Of a stretch of 64,000 nucleotides of DNA, positions 34,194 to 44,690 are shown one piece after another; within the stretch, counting starts at the first letter, position 1, and each line of letters opens with the position of its first letter. Under the pieces are notes generated by a model. The model did no database searches. It saw only the letters and a list, made by a program, of their open reading frames with translations, and was not told the origin of the DNA. The DNA lies in NCBI GenBank assembly GCA_017468055.1, contig JAFUJU010000009.1, positions 38,844 to 102,843 on the forward strand. The letters are read 5' to 3'. The translations under genes and the position numbers were made by a program. The DNA comes from Elusimicrobiaceae bacterium (GTDB lineage: Bacteria; Elusimicrobiota; Elusimicrobia; Elusimicrobiales; Elusimicrobiaceae).

Positions 34194-37100
34194 TTACTCA
34201 GTGGGATATCATATCCAATATAGATTCGCAAAGTAATTCTATTCTGTATTCCTTACTCATTGATGGAACAGAGCAGGATGCGCGTTTGATTGCTAAAAAA
34301 CTGCAAGGTTACGTGCAATCGCCGCAGCCGGCTATGGCCCCTTATGTGTACAGATTCCCGTTGCCGGAAGATTTAGATGAGGATACTGTTGAAAAAATAC
34401 GTACAGCCGTACGGGAAGGAATAGAGCAGGCCAAAAAAGTAAATGAATTTATTCCCGGTGGATCTTTCGGAAATACTTTATTCAATGAAAATGTAGTAAA
34501 AGAAGATAAAGCCTTTCCTACTTTTCTTACCTTGGATCCCTCTGCCAGTTTTTTCCAAGCACCAGAGCCGCAGGACGTTTCTTCCGTCAACATCTCTGTA
34601 CCGGAAGTAGATGCGTTTCAGCATCGGCAAATTAATTTAGATTTAACGGAGACTTTTCCTCCTTCCGTTTCGCAACCGGCCGTTACTGAAGACACCCCAC
34701 CGCAGGAAGCTGTTTTGCAAGAGGAGCCACCGAAGGCTCCGGCCGAAGTCGTAAAAGAAGAGGTCTTTGTTTCTGAGCCCTCTCTCGTACCTACCCAGAA
34801 TTTTGAAGATAATTTACCTAAAATAAAAACTATTTCCTTGGACGAGCAGGAAATCCCTGCCGAGAATGTGGCTGAACCGGCACAGGAAGAACCGGCTGTT
34901 TTGCCTCTGACAGATAAAGATATGCTCAACAAAGATATAGAAGGAACTTTGTTAGACCAGTCTTTAGAAGATATTTTTTCTGCCGAAACTAAATACGACA
35001 TGTTCTTGGATTTGGAGAAATTAGCTCCACCAAACGAGCAAAAAGCCGCCCAAGAAAAACAAGTCCAACAGGAAAAAGAGAAAGGGCTTTCATTAGAGAA
35101 ACAAACACTCAGCGCCCCGGATATGCCCCCCGCTCAGTTCAATGCAGAGGAAGACTCTTTTAATATCTTTGACCAAAAAATCAAAGATCAAACCTGCTTT
35201 GTTGATTTAGATGATGTCAAACAAATCACGGAGCGAATTACTCAGAAAGATATGGCTTTTGTGGAACATGCCCAATTGACCAATACTTCACCGGACGTTA
35301 TTGAGAAACCTCTTCCTCCGCTAGAGGAGGCAAAAGAAGAGAAACCTTCCGCTCCGGCCAAAAAGTCCCTTTCCATAGCCATGCCTTTTAGCCGTTTTGA
35401 ACGTCAGAACGACAAACAGGAAGAAGTATTAGATCCCTTTGAACAAATGCTTGCCTCTGCTTCCGCAAAGAAAGAAGAAGCGTCGGCAGAATCAAGCAAA
35501 TTATCACAACAAGAAACATCTGTTGCACAAGAAGTGGGCCCTGTGCCACCGTTGCCTAAGCCGCTTCCGCCAGCAGAAAAGGTACAAGAAGAATCTACGG
35601 TTCCCCAGAAGGAAGAAAACACACCTGCTGAACAGGAACCCTTGCCGCAACCGGATATATTGTCCGGACAAACGGAGCGGGAAGAAAGGGTTATCCCGCC
35701 CCCGGCTGCACCCATTACGGAGAGAAATATTATGTCTGAAAATACAGGGGATAAAAAACCAATTTTACGCATTAAACGCAAAGCACAAGAGCCCGTGGCT
35801 CCACCGGCTCCGGTGGCTGCGCCTTTACCGCCGGTACCAGCCGCACCCAGTGCGCCTGTTGCCTCCGCAACACCGCAAATACCGGCCCCAGTGCCCCCTG
35901 TACCCGTTTCAGCCGAGGAAAAACCGGCCACACCCCCTGTGCAAGAAGTAGCTCCCGTTACAGAGCCGGCGCCCAAACCGCAAGAGGAACACCATCACAC
36001 CATCTTGCGCAGACGCCGCCCCAGTGCACATACCATTTTAGAGAAAACCCGCACCATAGACCACTCTATTGAGTTGCCTCTCTCTGAGTTAAAAAAACAC
36101 AATTGGCCCTTGGAAGTACCGTTAATTCCCACCTATACGTTGGAGAATATGACGATTTCCGTTAACCGCTTTGCCCACGCTACGGCTATTTCCGTCATTG
36201 ATAATCCGGGCAAATTATATAATCCGCTCGTGTTGCACGGAGCCAGCGGAACAGGTAAAACCCATTTCTTACATGCTATTGGATATGCATTATCTAAAAA
36301 GTTCGGTCAAGAAAATATTTTCATTACCAACGGGGTGCGTTTGTCCCGCGGTATCCAACGTTATGTAATGGAAGGAAATATTGAAAAGTTTGAAGAATTT
36401 GCCAATAATGCCAAAGCCATTTTGATCGATGACATTCATTTAATTGCCGTCAACGAACAAAACCGTGCCCATTTATCCAAACTCCTTAATGACTTTAGAA
36501 ACCAACACAAACAAATTGTGGTCACTTCTAAATATCCGCCGGAGAGCTTGGCTAAATTGGAAGAATTGTTAAATTTCAAATTGGATTCCGGTTGGATTTC
36601 CGAATTAAAAGATGCGACCGGTAAGACCCGCACGAAAATTATCCAAAGAATGCTGTTAAGCAACAACATTAACATTTCCGATGAAGATGCCGAACGCTTT
36701 TTCGGTAAGCCGAATATGTCTTTGGGAACGGTCAACCGTGCTATCCGTCGGGTACGTGTCTTAGAAAGACTTATTTTCCCGCAGCTTCCGCCGGAGCGCC
36801 GCTCCTCCAAAGACATCTTTGAACAGCTGTTAGCCACCAGCGGAGAGGACCGTTCCAGTCAGGTAGCCATACGGGAAATTAATGAGATTTCCAATGCTCC
36901 CGTTACCGGAAATGGTGAATGGGGCCGCATTGGCTTCTTCTATCCTCAAAACAGCTCCAATATGATGAATTGGCTTGTTTTTGCCTTGCAACAACGCGCC
37001 AAAGAATTAGGGATTCCGGGCGGGCCGGAATTGTCGGTCCGTTCTTCTTATTCTACGGATAATATTATTTCTTCTGCTTTCAAAATTGCCAACCTTTGTG

Positions 37101-37294
37101 ATAATAAAAAGTTAAAAGGAGCGGTCATTTTGGGGCCGGAATTAGATGTTTGTGAATCTTCCGTCAGAGAAAATTTCTACGATATTTTAACCCACATGTT
37201 AGAAATTATGCTCATTCGCTGCGGTGTAATTAATTATGAAAATGTAAATGCCCCCAGCACTTATGTGAAGATTTTATCGGAGTTGCTGAGATGA
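34190..37294 (+). CDS. DnaA-like AAA+ ATPase with long disordered N-terminus and extra C-terminal domain
   Basis: 1034 residues. A small N-terminal domain (about 1-95) of unknown type is followed by about 500 residues rich in Pro, Glu, Ala and Gln, probably disordered. Residues about 645-880 are a DnaA-type ATPase: [20 protein letters not shown], Walker [10 protein letters not shown] (Lys about 690) and Walker [11 protein letters not shown] (about 743-752). The DnaA domain IV helix-turn-helix is not visible. Instead residues about 888-1034 form an extra mixed alpha/beta domain (for example [21 protein letters not shown] and [14 protein letters not shown]). It cannot be the normal replication initiator. 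The four-base overlaps with deoC and the next lipoprotein gene show tight coupling. Confidence 0.85.
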   Translation: MITQWDIISNIDSQSNSILYSLLIDGTEQDARLIAKKLQGYVQSPQPAMAPYVYRFPLPEDLDEDTVEKIRTAVREGIEQAKKVNEFIPGGSFGNTLFNENVVKEDKAFPTFLTLDPSASFFQAPEPQDVSSVNISVPEVDAFQHRQINLDLTETFPPSVSQPAVTEDTPPQEAVLQEEPPKAPAEVVKEEVFVSEPSLVPTQNFEDNLPKIKTISLDEQEIPAENVAEPAQEEPAVLPLTDKDMLNKDIEGTLLDQSLEDIFSAETKYDMFLDLEKLAPPNEQKAAQEKQVQQEKEKGLSLEKQTLSAPDMPPAQFNAEEDSFNIFDQKIKDQTCFVDLDDVKQITERITQKDMAFVEHAQLTNTSPDVIEKPLPPLEEAKEEKPSAPAKKSLSIAMPFSRFERQNDKQEEVLDPFEQMLASASAKKEEASAESSKLSQQETSVAQEVGPVPPLPKPLPPAEKVQEESTVPQKEENTPAEQEPLPQPDILSGQTEREERVIPPPAAPITERNIMSENTGDKKPILRIKRKAQEPVAPPAPVAAPLPPVPAAPSAPVASATPQIPAPVPPVPVSAEEKPATPPVQEVAPVTEPAPKPQEEHHHTILRRRRPSAHTILEKTRTIDHSIELPLSELKKHNWPLEVPLIPTYTLENMTISVNRFAHATAISVIDNPGKLYNPLVLHGASGTGKTHFLHAIGYALSKKFGQENIFITNGVRLSRGIQRYVMEGNIEKFEEFANNAKAILIDDIHLIAVNEQNRAHLSKLLNDFRNQHKQIVVTSKYPPESLAKLEELLNFKLDSGWISELKDATGKTRTKIIQRMLLSNNINISDEDAERFFGKPNMSLGTVNRAIRRVRVLERLIFPQLPPERRSSKDIFEQLLATSGEDRSSQVAIREINEISNAPVTGNGEWGRIGFFYPQNSSNMMNWLVFALQQRAKELGIPGGPELSVRSSYSTDNIISSAFKIANLCDNKKLKGAVILGPELDVCESSVRENFYDILTHMLEIMLIRCGVINYENVNAPSTYVKILSELLR

Positions 37295-37707
37295 AAAGAA
37301 TCGTTTTTTTCTTCGTGAGTATTTTGTTTTTGGCTGCTTGCGGCGGCCTTAACAGTGCAGTAAAGGACGGAGCCATCGCCCCTGCCTTTAACGACACCTT
37401 GTTAGACGACCAGTACCTCTGGGTGCGCGGATTTGGTGCGGCGAACCCCAATCATAAAACCGACTCCCAAAAACGTATTTTATCCAGAGAAGCAGCCATT
37501 GCCCATGCTTATCAGCGGGCTACCGAAGTTATCTACGGGGCCAATTTAGAAAGCAATATCCAAATTGTAGATGCAATTTCGGAAGGGTCCACCATTCATA
37601 CCTCTTCCAGCGGTGTATTAAACCACATGGAGCTGGTATCTACGGAATACTTAGAAGACGGCGGTTGTACGGTCATCATGCGTATCAGTAAAGATAAATT
37701 GCAATAG
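37291..37707 (+). CDS. Small lipoprotein, LPP20-like
   Basis: 138 residues. Signal peptide with lipobox FLAAC (Cys about 17). The mature part has WVRGFGAANPN and a helix of Ala/Arg/Glu-rich residues (SREAAIAHAYQRATEVIYG), as in LPP20-type or related lipoproteins that assemble at the envelope. Its start overlaps the DnaA-like gene. The function is unknown. Confidence 0.78.
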   Translation: MKRIVFFFVSILFLAACGGLNSAVKDGAIAPAFNDTLLDDQYLWVRGFGAANPNHKTDSQKRILSREAAIAHAYQRATEVIYGANLESNIQIVDAISEGSTIHTSSSGVLNHMELVSTEYLEDGGCTVIMRISKDKLQ

Positions 37708-37737
37708 GCCGAAACCGGAATTTTCAGGAGAAAGAAA

Positions 37738-38844
37738 ATGAAAAAAATTTTGTTGATCATGTCTATTGCCGTATTTACGCTAACCGCCTGCCGCGCATTA
37801 CACATCGGCCCGAAAGGAGAAGGAGAATATGTGGTGGCGGAATCTTTAGTTCCCTATGATGAAAACAATCTTTCCGAAATGAAAAAAGAAGGGGAACTGG
37901 CCGCCCAAAAAGCCGCTGTAGAGAAAGTGGCCGGCATTTTTATTTCTTCCACCTCTACGGTAGAGCAAGCTCAATTGGTAGAAGACAAAATAACTTCTAA
38001 AACAGCCGGATTTATTCGCCGCGGATATGTACAAAAAGCCTACCGCAAAGGGGACCAATGGTACACCCGCGTACGGGTAATGGTGTTGGTAAAAGACGTA
38101 GGGGAAATTATTAAACAATCCGAAGCGGATGCCTTTGCCAAAAAAACAACTATTTTGGTCACTTCCCGCGAATCGGTAGGGGAAGAGCTTTCCTTAAAGC
38201 AAGATTGTAAACAGGCCATTTACCGTGCTTTAAAAACCCAGCCTTACGCTTTGGTAAACGGAGATAATTTAAGCCAGAATAATTTAGATAATCCTACCCC
38301 TGTTATTGATAAAGCCCGCCAAGACGGAGCCCGCTTTATCATCATGGCAGACGTAGAAACGGCACCCTTGCAAGCCTTACCGGGGATTACTTCCGCCTTC
38401 AAAACCTACCGCGCCAGAGCCAACTTAAAAGTAGCCTCCACCAAAAATTATCAAGTAATCGCCGAAGGGGCAGACCAAGTAAGCGGTTTGGACCCGATGG
38501 AAAATATTGCCGCCCAAAAATCCATTTCCGCCGCTTGTGAAGCTGCGGCTAAACAACTCATTGAACCCATTAATACCGCTATCAATTCGGCCACTAAATT
38601 TGATGTGATTGTGCAAAATGTAAAGACTATTGAACGCTTAAAACAAATTCAAGATATCTTTAAGGAAATGCGTGAAATTGAGGATTACAATTTAACCAAA
38701 TACACCAATTCCGACGCACACTTTGAAATAGCTGCTAATGTCTCTTCCGGAGAAGAGTTAACCGCCAAAATCATCAGAAATTACCATGTAAACTTTACGG
38801 TCATGAGCACTTCTCCCCAGAAAGTTGTATTAAACTTTAATTAA
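37738..38844 (+). CDS. Lipoprotein with FlgT/LPP20-like N-terminal region
   Basis: 368 residues with signal peptide and lipobox LTAC (Cys about 18). Residues about 50-120 (AAQKAAVEKVAGIFISSTSTV and then YVQKAYRKGDQWYTRVRVMV) resemble the helix-plus-sheet domain seen in LPP20 and flagellar FlgT-like proteins. A second alpha/beta domain (about 135-280) and a third one (about 285-368) follow, the last with repeats of the same general type. Paired with the small lipoprotein upstream, it may form an outer-membrane accessory complex. No flagellar genes occur here. Confidence 0.72.
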   Translation: MKKILLIMSIAVFTLTACRALHIGPKGEGEYVVAESLVPYDENNLSEMKKEGELAAQKAAVEKVAGIFISSTSTVEQAQLVEDKITSKTAGFIRRGYVQKAYRKGDQWYTRVRVMVLVKDVGEIIKQSEADAFAKKTTILVTSRESVGEELSLKQDCKQAIYRALKTQPYALVNGDNLSQNNLDNPTPVIDKARQDGARFIIMADVETAPLQALPGITSAFKTYRARANLKVASTKNYQVIAEGADQVSGLDPMENIAAQKSISAACEAAAKQLIEPINTAINSATKFDVIVQNVKTIERLKQIQDIFKEMREIEDYNLTKYTNSDAHFEIAANVSSGEELTAKIIRNYHVNFTVMSTSPQKVVLNFN

Positions 38845-38846
38845 TT

Positions 38847-40385
38847 ATGTTAGCCAGTGTCCAAACATGCGCCTTAAAAGGCATAGACGGATTTGAAGTA
38901 ACGGCAGAGGTGGACATTTCTTCGGGAATGCCCACCTTCTCCGTGGTAGGCCTGCCCGATGCGGAAGTAAAAGAAAGCAAAGACCGCGTAATTGCCGCAA
39001 TACGTAACAGCGGTTTTGATTTTCCGCTCAAAAGAATTACCGTAAATCTAAGTCCCGCCGAATTGCGCAAAAGCGGCACCCAGTTTGACTTGGCCATTGC
39101 TGTCGGTATTTTAGCCGCTTCGGAAGCATTATCCGAAAAAGCCATCGAAAGAACCAAACAACTGCTTTTTTTGGGAGAGCTGGCTTTAGATGGTTCCCTG
39201 CGCCCGTGTGCCGGTGTACTACCCATGCTTATTTCTGCCAAAAACACCGGAAAAACAGTGGTCGTTCCTCCCGCCAATATTCTGGAGGCTCAAACTTCCA
39301 CGGTTGCTTTTATTACCCCGCGCACACTACGTGATTTGGCCGATTGGTTAGAAGGAAAAAAAGAGGACGAAAGCGTCAAACTTTCTTTTTTGCCGACGCA
39401 AGAAGAAGAATTTTCCTCCCCGCTGGACTTTTGTGACGTAAAGGGACAATCCGTCGCTAAGCGCGCCTTGGAAATTGCAGCAGCCGGTGGCCATAATGTA
39501 TTAATGATTGGCCTGCCCGGTACCGGAAAAAGTATGCTGGCCAAACGTTTTCCCGGCATTTTACCGCCGCTTTGTGAAGAAGAAATTCTGGAAATTACCA
39601 AAATTTATTCCGTTTGCAATCTGATCGGAAAAACTAAAAAATTAACAGCTCGGCCTTTTAGGGATCCGCACCATACTATTTCCGATGTAGCGCTCATCGG
39701 CGGGGGTAGCACTCCTAAACCGGGTGAAGTGTCTTTGGCACATAACGGGGTTTTGTTTTTAGATGAATTTGCGGAGTTTTCCCGCACTACCTTGGAAGTA
39801 CTGCGCCAACCGTTGGAAAATGGCACCGTTACCATTTCCCGCGCCAAAGAAACGGTTTCTTATCCGGCCCGATTCACCCTGATTGCAGCTATGAATCCTT
39901 GCCCTTGCGGAAATTTGGGCAACCCTCACAGAGCCTGCACTTGTTCTCCCATGCAGGTCAACCGCTATCAATCCAAAATTTCAGGCCCTCTTTTAGACCG
40001 CATTGATCTAACGGTCAATCTCAACCCCGTACAATACGGAGATTGGAATAAACCCAGCGAGGGCGAAACTACCGCCCAAATTCGTGCGCGCGTAATAGCG
40101 GCCCGTGAAATCCAACAAAAACGCTTTAACGGCACCTCTACCACCGCCAACGCGTTTATGACCCAAAAGCAAATCAAAGAATTTTGCCCGTTGCCCGACG
40201 GAGCGGACCGCATTTTAGAAACGGCCATGCGCAAGTTTGGCCTCAGTGCACGAAGTTTGGATAAAGTGCTCAAAACCGCCCGCACCATTGCTGATTTGGA
40301 AGGCAAAGAAAATATAGAAAATGCCCACCTCATTGAAGTATTGCAATACAGACCTTTGGACCGTAAGGGAGTGCCGGATCTATGA
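38847..40385 (+). CDS. comM: ComM/YifB family Mg-chelatase-like AAA+ ATPase
   Basis: 512 residues: an N-terminal Lon-like domain (about 1-165), then a Mg-chelatase AAA+ module with Walker A GLPGTGKSM (about 218-226), FRDPHHTISDVALIGGG and LFLDEFAEF. It ends with the C-terminal Mg-chelatase domain. ComM is a hexameric branch-migration helicase that helps integrate DNA in natural transformation. It overlaps dprA by four bases, which strengthens the transformation link. Confidence 0.94.
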   Translation: MLASVQTCALKGIDGFEVTAEVDISSGMPTFSVVGLPDAEVKESKDRVIAAIRNSGFDFPLKRITVNLSPAELRKSGTQFDLAIAVGILAASEALSEKAIERTKQLLFLGELALDGSLRPCAGVLPMLISAKNTGKTVVVPPANILEAQTSTVAFITPRTLRDLADWLEGKKEDESVKLSFLPTQEEEFSSPLDFCDVKGQSVAKRALEIAAAGGHNVLMIGLPGTGKSMLAKRFPGILPPLCEEEILEITKIYSVCNLIGKTKKLTARPFRDPHHTISDVALIGGGSTPKPGEVSLAHNGVLFLDEFAEFSRTTLEVLRQPLENGTVTISRAKETVSYPARFTLIAAMNPCPCGNLGNPHRACTCSPMQVNRYQSKISGPLLDRIDLTVNLNPVQYGDWNKPSEGETTAQIRARVIAAREIQQKRFNGTSTTANAFMTQKQIKEFCPLPDGADRILETAMRKFGLSARSLDKVLKTARTIADLEGKENIENAHLIEVLQYRPLDRKGVPDL

Positions 40386-41500
40386 GTATCTCCATGCAAG
40401 AGCGCTTGGCGCGCATCCGTATCAATGCTTTTTTATATTTTCGGGCCGATTGGTTGAAGCGGCTGATTGATATTTTTGGGTCTGCGCAAGAAATTTTAAA
40501 ACAAACCGCCGATACCTTGGCCCAACAAGCCCAAATGAATCCTTCCACTGCGGCTCATTTTTTAAGAGATGCCTTTGCCATTAACCCGGAAGAAGAACTG
40601 GAAAAAACGCAAAAATACGGCGGACGGATTTTAGTGCCGGAGGACGAAGAGTATCCGCAAAGTTTGCGTGATATTAAAGAAGCTCCTATTGCTTTATACG
40701 TGCTGGGCCATTTACCCCCACACAAAGCATATATCGGTATGGTAGGTACACGCAAAATTACCGCCTACGGTCGCCGTGCGGCCAACACCCTTTCCACCGG
40801 TCTGACCCAAGCCGGAGCCGTGGTAGTCAGTGGGCTAGCCCGCGGTGTGGATAGTGAATGCCATGCCGCCGCCGTGCGCTTACATCGTCCGACTATTGCT
40901 GTCATCGGCACCGGCATCGGAAAATGTTATCCCCCCGAAAACAGAGAATTGGCTCGTGCTATCTTGCAGAACGGAGGGGCAATTGTCTCGGAACTTCCTT
41001 TTAACAAGCCTCCCCACGCTTTTCATTTCCCGCGCAGAAACCGTATTATAGCAGCTTTATCCGAATTGGTGGTTGTAGTGGAAGGAGAAATAAAATCCGG
41101 CGCGCTCATCACTGCCAAGCTGGCACTGGAAATGGGAAAAGACGTTTTGGCTGTTCCCGGTCCGATAGACAGCCCCCAAAGCGGCGGCCCCAATAATTTG
41201 ATAAAAGACGGGGCAGGTGTTGTCACCTCGGTAAAAGATATAATAGACTATATACCGAGCCCACAGCTTTTTGATTTGCAAATGCAGGCAGAAGAATCGG
41301 CAGAAACAGCCGACAATAATTCTTTATCTCCGCAACAACAAAAAGTAATGCAATTTATCGGCACGATGGAAGTTTCTGCCGATCAAGTGGTAGAAGAAAC
41401 GGGCCTTTCCGTGCAAGAGGCCGCCACCGCTTTGTTTGAGCTAGAGGTAAATGGCCTTATTTCTTGCAAAGCAGGTCTGTACAGTAAAAGTAAATTTTAA
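40382..41500 (+). CDS. dprA: DNA-processing protein DprA
   Basis: 372 residues. A SAM-like N-terminus, a Rossmann core (GTRKITAYGRRAANTLS, SGLARGVDSECHAAAV, GTGIGKCYPPENREL, PRRNRIIAALSE) and a C-terminal winged helix (about 310-372). It binds incoming single-stranded DNA and loads RecA during transformation. It is coupled to comM by an ATGA overlap. Confidence 0.95.
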   Translation: MSISMQERLARIRINAFLYFRADWLKRLIDIFGSAQEILKQTADTLAQQAQMNPSTAAHFLRDAFAINPEEELEKTQKYGGRILVPEDEEYPQSLRDIKEAPIALYVLGHLPPHKAYIGMVGTRKITAYGRRAANTLSTGLTQAGAVVVSGLARGVDSECHAAAVRLHRPTIAVIGTGIGKCYPPENRELARAILQNGGAIVSELPFNKPPHAFHFPRRNRIIAALSELVVVVEGEIKSGALITAKLALEMGKDVLAVPGPIDSPQSGGPNNLIKDGAGVVTSVKDIIDYIPSPQLFDLQMQAEESAETADNNSLSPQQQKVMQFIGTMEVSADQVVEETGLSVQEAATALFELEVNGLISCKAGLYSKSKF

Positions 41501-41520
41501 TTTTTAAAGTAGGAAATCAT

Positions 41521-43788
41521 ATGGCAACAACAAACAATTTTAAAGGGAAAAAACTCGTTATTGTAGAGTCTCCCACCAAACAAAAAACCATCAGCAAAAT
41601 TTTAGGGGCGGACTTTTTGGTCCGCAGCTCTTTTGGCCACGTGCGCGATTTACCCTCTCACGATATGGGGGTAGATATTGAACATCAATTCAAACCTACC
41701 TATCAACCGGTGGAGAGAGCCAAACGCTTGATTAAAGAACTGGAGTCCGTAGCCAAAAACGCACCCGAAATTTACTTGGCTACCGACCCTGACCGCGAGG
41801 GAGAGGCCATCGCATGGCATTTGGTAGAGCTGTTAAAACTCCCCAAAGAAAGATATCATCGTATTTTCTTTCATGAAATTACACCGGCGGCCATTAAAGA
41901 ATCTTTTTCCCATGCGCGCAAAATTGATGATAATTTAGTCAATGCCCAACAGGCGCGTCGTATTTTAGACCGTATTGTGGGATATAAACTTTCTCCGCTT
42001 TTGTCGCGTAAAATAACTTCCGGTCTTTCTGCCGGACGGGTGCAATCTGTGGCGGTCCGCTTATTGGCAGAACGCGCCAAAGAAATTGCAGATTTTACCG
42101 AAAAACCTTATTGGAGTTTAAAAGCTCAATTTGAAAAACCGAAGGCTCAACCTCTTTTCTGGGCACGCCTGCTAAAATGGGAAGGCAAAAATGTGGAACA
42201 AACCACCACTTATCATCTGTTTGCCGAAGATTATAAAGTAAAAAACACGGTTTTTGATGCACCGGAAAAATTGGCCCCGGTTAATGCCTTGCTTCGCCAA
42301 GGACCCTGCACGGTAGAAAAAATAGAAAAGAAAGCTGTTAAACAAAAACCGAAACCGCCCTTTATTACCAGCTCCATGCAGCAAGACGCTTACAATAAAT
42401 TAGGGTTCCCTTCTCAAAAAACCATGATGACGGCCCAGCATCTCTACGAAGGTATAGAGATTGCCGGCCAAACCGTCGGTTTGATTACCTATATGAGAAC
42501 GGACTCTTTTAACGTGTCTAAACTCTTGCAAGAGCAAACCAAAAAATTTATTGCCGGAAAATACGGTGAAAATTATGTTCCCAAAACCCCCAATGTGTAC
42601 AAGAGCAAAGTTAAAGGTGCACAGGAGGCCCACGAATCTATTCACCCCACAGATGTTAACCGTACCCCGCAAAGCATCAAACAATTTTTAACCGCAGACC
42701 AATATAAACTTTATGAACTTATTTGGTTGCGCTTTGTGGCCAGTCAAATGGCAGAAGCGGTCTTTAATACGGTCACCGTAGATATTGCCGCTGGAGAGAA
42801 GAAAGATTGTATTTTGCGCGCCGGCGGAAGAACCGTTAAATTTCCCGGATATCTTTCTATTTATAAAGATGAAGAAGAAAATGAAAATGAAGAGACGGCT
42901 CTCTTGCCGGATCTGACGGAAGGGGATGTTCTTTCTCTGAAAGAAATTACCACCAAAGATCACAAAACCACACCCCCGCCGTATTACAACGAAGCCAGCT
43001 TAATTAAAACTTTAGAAAAGCACGGCATCGGGCGTCCGTCTACTTATGCTCCTACCATTAAAAATATTTTGGACCGCAAATATATCGCCAGACAACCCAA
43101 GTCCAATAAACTGGTGGCTACGGAATTAGGCATCACCGTAACGGAAAGTTTGAAAGGATTTTTCAAAGAAATTATGGCTCTTTCCTATACGGCCGGTGTA
43201 GAAGAAAGACTGGACGAAGTGGCTGAAGGGGCCCAAAAATGGGTGGATCTGTTGGAACAATTTTACTCCTCTTTTAAAAAAGAGTTAGATGATGCCGAAA
43301 AAGGCATGCTCCGTCCTGCCGCTAAGCAAACGGACGAGAAATGCCCTCTTTGCGGAAAACCGATGTTACTGCGGACCAGCCGCTTCGGGCAATACTTAAC
43401 CTGTTCTGATACGGATTGTAAAGGAAAAATTAATTTAAATAAGGAAGGAGAAAAAATCCAACCGCAAACCACCAACGAGGTTTGTGATAAATGCGGCGCA
43501 CCTATGGTTATACGCACAGGCCGCAGAGGAAAATTTATGGCATGTTCTGCCTACCCGAATTGTAAAAATACTTATTCCGTAGATGAAAACGGCAATAAAG
43601 TGGCCTCCACCGGTCCTATCATCACGGAGCATGTATGTGATAAGTGCGGCAAGAAAATGGTCCTTCGCAGCTCTAAACGCGGCTATTTCTTGGGTTGCGG
43701 CGGATATCCCAAATGCAAAAATATTGTAACGATATCCGATGAAGAAATTGCCAAAATCAAGGCCGCCCACGAAAAACAATCCGCTTAG
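41521..43788 (+). CDS. topA: DNA topoisomerase I
   Basis: 755 residues. The Toprim domain (ESPTKQKTISKIL, ATDPDREGEAIAWHL) is followed by the type IA core with catalytic Tyr324 in TYMRTDSFN. Three C-terminal zinc ribbons follow (CPLCGKPM, CDKCGAPM, CDKCGKKM with partner cysteines). It relaxes negative supercoils. It lies 20 bp after dprA and 14 bp before a Xer gene, the common dprA-topA-xer order. Confidence 0.97.
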   Translation: MATTNNFKGKKLVIVESPTKQKTISKILGADFLVRSSFGHVRDLPSHDMGVDIEHQFKPTYQPVERAKRLIKELESVAKNAPEIYLATDPDREGEAIAWHLVELLKLPKERYHRIFFHEITPAAIKESFSHARKIDDNLVNAQQARRILDRIVGYKLSPLLSRKITSGLSAGRVQSVAVRLLAERAKEIADFTEKPYWSLKAQFEKPKAQPLFWARLLKWEGKNVEQTTTYHLFAEDYKVKNTVFDAPEKLAPVNALLRQGPCTVEKIEKKAVKQKPKPPFITSSMQQDAYNKLGFPSQKTMMTAQHLYEGIEIAGQTVGLITYMRTDSFNVSKLLQEQTKKFIAGKYGENYVPKTPNVYKSKVKGAQEAHESIHPTDVNRTPQSIKQFLTADQYKLYELIWLRFVASQMAEAVFNTVTVDIAAGEKKDCILRAGGRTVKFPGYLSIYKDEEENENEETALLPDLTEGDVLSLKEITTKDHKTTPPPYYNEASLIKTLEKHGIGRPSTYAPTIKNILDRKYIARQPKSNKLVATELGITVTESLKGFFKEIMALSYTAGVEERLDEVAEGAQKWVDLLEQFYSSFKKELDDAEKGMLRPAAKQTDEKCPLCGKPMLLRTSRFGQYLTCSDTDCKGKINLNKEGEKIQPQTTNEVCDKCGAPMVIRTGRRGKFMACSAYPNCKNTYSVDENGNKVASTGPIITEHVCDKCGKKMVLRSSKRGYFLGCGGYPKCKNIVTISDEEIAKIKAAHEKQSA

Positions 43789-43802
43789 GCGGGAGGCACC
43801 GC

Positions 43803-44690
43803 ATGCAGGAGTTGATGCAAGAATTTTTATTGCAACTTAAGAATAAAAATTACTCCGCTTTAACTATTAAAAGCTATGGGGAGGACCTGCAAGAATTTTC
43901 GGATTTTTGTACTTTGCGTAATAAAAATAAACCGCAAGATTTTACATTAAGTTTTATTCGTTCTTTTTTAGCCGGTTTAACGCAAAAAAACCCCAGCCGA
44001 AATACTATCTTACGTAAGATTGCTACATTACGTAGTTTTGCGGCATATTTGTTGGAACAGGGAAAAATTGCACAAAATCCGTTTAAATTATTGCCGGCCC
44101 CCAAAAAAGAGAAGCTGTTGCCTAAGTTTTTGACATTAGAAGAAAGCAACCGTTTAATAGATACTGCCGCCGATAAAGGCCGCTATATCACCCGCAATAA
44201 GGCACTTTTTGAGCTGATTTACTCCAGCGGTTTGCGCCGAAGCGAAGTAACGGGGCTTAAAATAGCAGACGTAGATTTTTTTAACGGTGTGATAAAGGTA
44301 TTGGGTAAGGGGAACAAAGAAAGATATGTTCCCGTAACCGATGAGGCATTACAGGCCATTAAAAATTATTTGGCTTGTCGCCCCAACCCCTTGCCTACAG
44401 ATCCTTTGTTTTTAAATAAAAACGGCACCGCTTTGACGGGAGACGGCTTGGCTTACATTTTTAAACAACTGGCTATACAATCCAATATCGCCAGAAAAGT
44501 AAGTCCGCACAGTTTGCGGCATTCATTTGCCACCCATTTGCTTAATAATGGCTGTGATTTACGCAGTTTGCAGGAAATGTTGGGTCATAAAACACTGGCG
44601 GCCACACAGGTATATACCCATGTGTCGCTGGATAAATTAAAAAGCGTGTACGAACACGCACACCTCAAAAATAAGGAGCTAAAACCATGA
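43803..44690 (+). CDS. Tyrosine recombinase of the XerC/XerD family
   Basis: 295 residues, full length. Catalytic residues are Arg145 (SGLRRSE), Lys169 (LGKGNKER), His236 and Arg239 (PHSLRH), His262 (LGHK) and the nucleophile Tyr271 (QVYTHV). The N-terminal SAM-like core-binding domain is complete. It probably resolves chromosome dimers at dif. XerC and XerD cannot be separated from sequence alone. It overlaps the ROK kinase gene by four bases. Confidence 0.93.
   Translation: MQELMQEFLLQLKNKNYSALTIKSYGEDLQEFSDFCTLRNKNKPQDFTLSFIRSFLAGLTQKNPSRNTILRKIATLRSFAAYLLEQGKIAQNPFKLLPAPKKEKLLPKFLTLEESNRLIDTAADKGRYITRNKALFELIYSSGLRRSEVTGLKIADVDFFNGVIKVLGKGNKERYVPVTDEALQAIKNYLACRPNPLPTDPLFLNKNGTALTGDGLAYIFKQLAIQSNIARKVSPHSLRHSFATHLLNNGCDLRSLQEMLGHKTLAATQVYTHVSLDKLKSVYEHAHLKNKELKP

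Noticed and set aside
33479..34231. 250-codon minus-strand frame over deoC
   Set aside because: It is a mirror of a clear deoC gene, rich in Ser, Thr and Phe as expected of antisense reading, and has no ribosome-binding site.
35404..35976. 190-codon minus-strand frame, Gly/Ser/Thr-rich
   Set aside because: It is the antisense image of the Pro/Ala/Glu-rich linker of the DnaA-like protein.
43803..44690. Xer recombinase as an integrase of a mobile element
   Set aside because: It sits in the common dprA-topA-xer order and is coupled to a housekeeping kinase; no element boundaries or cargo are present.
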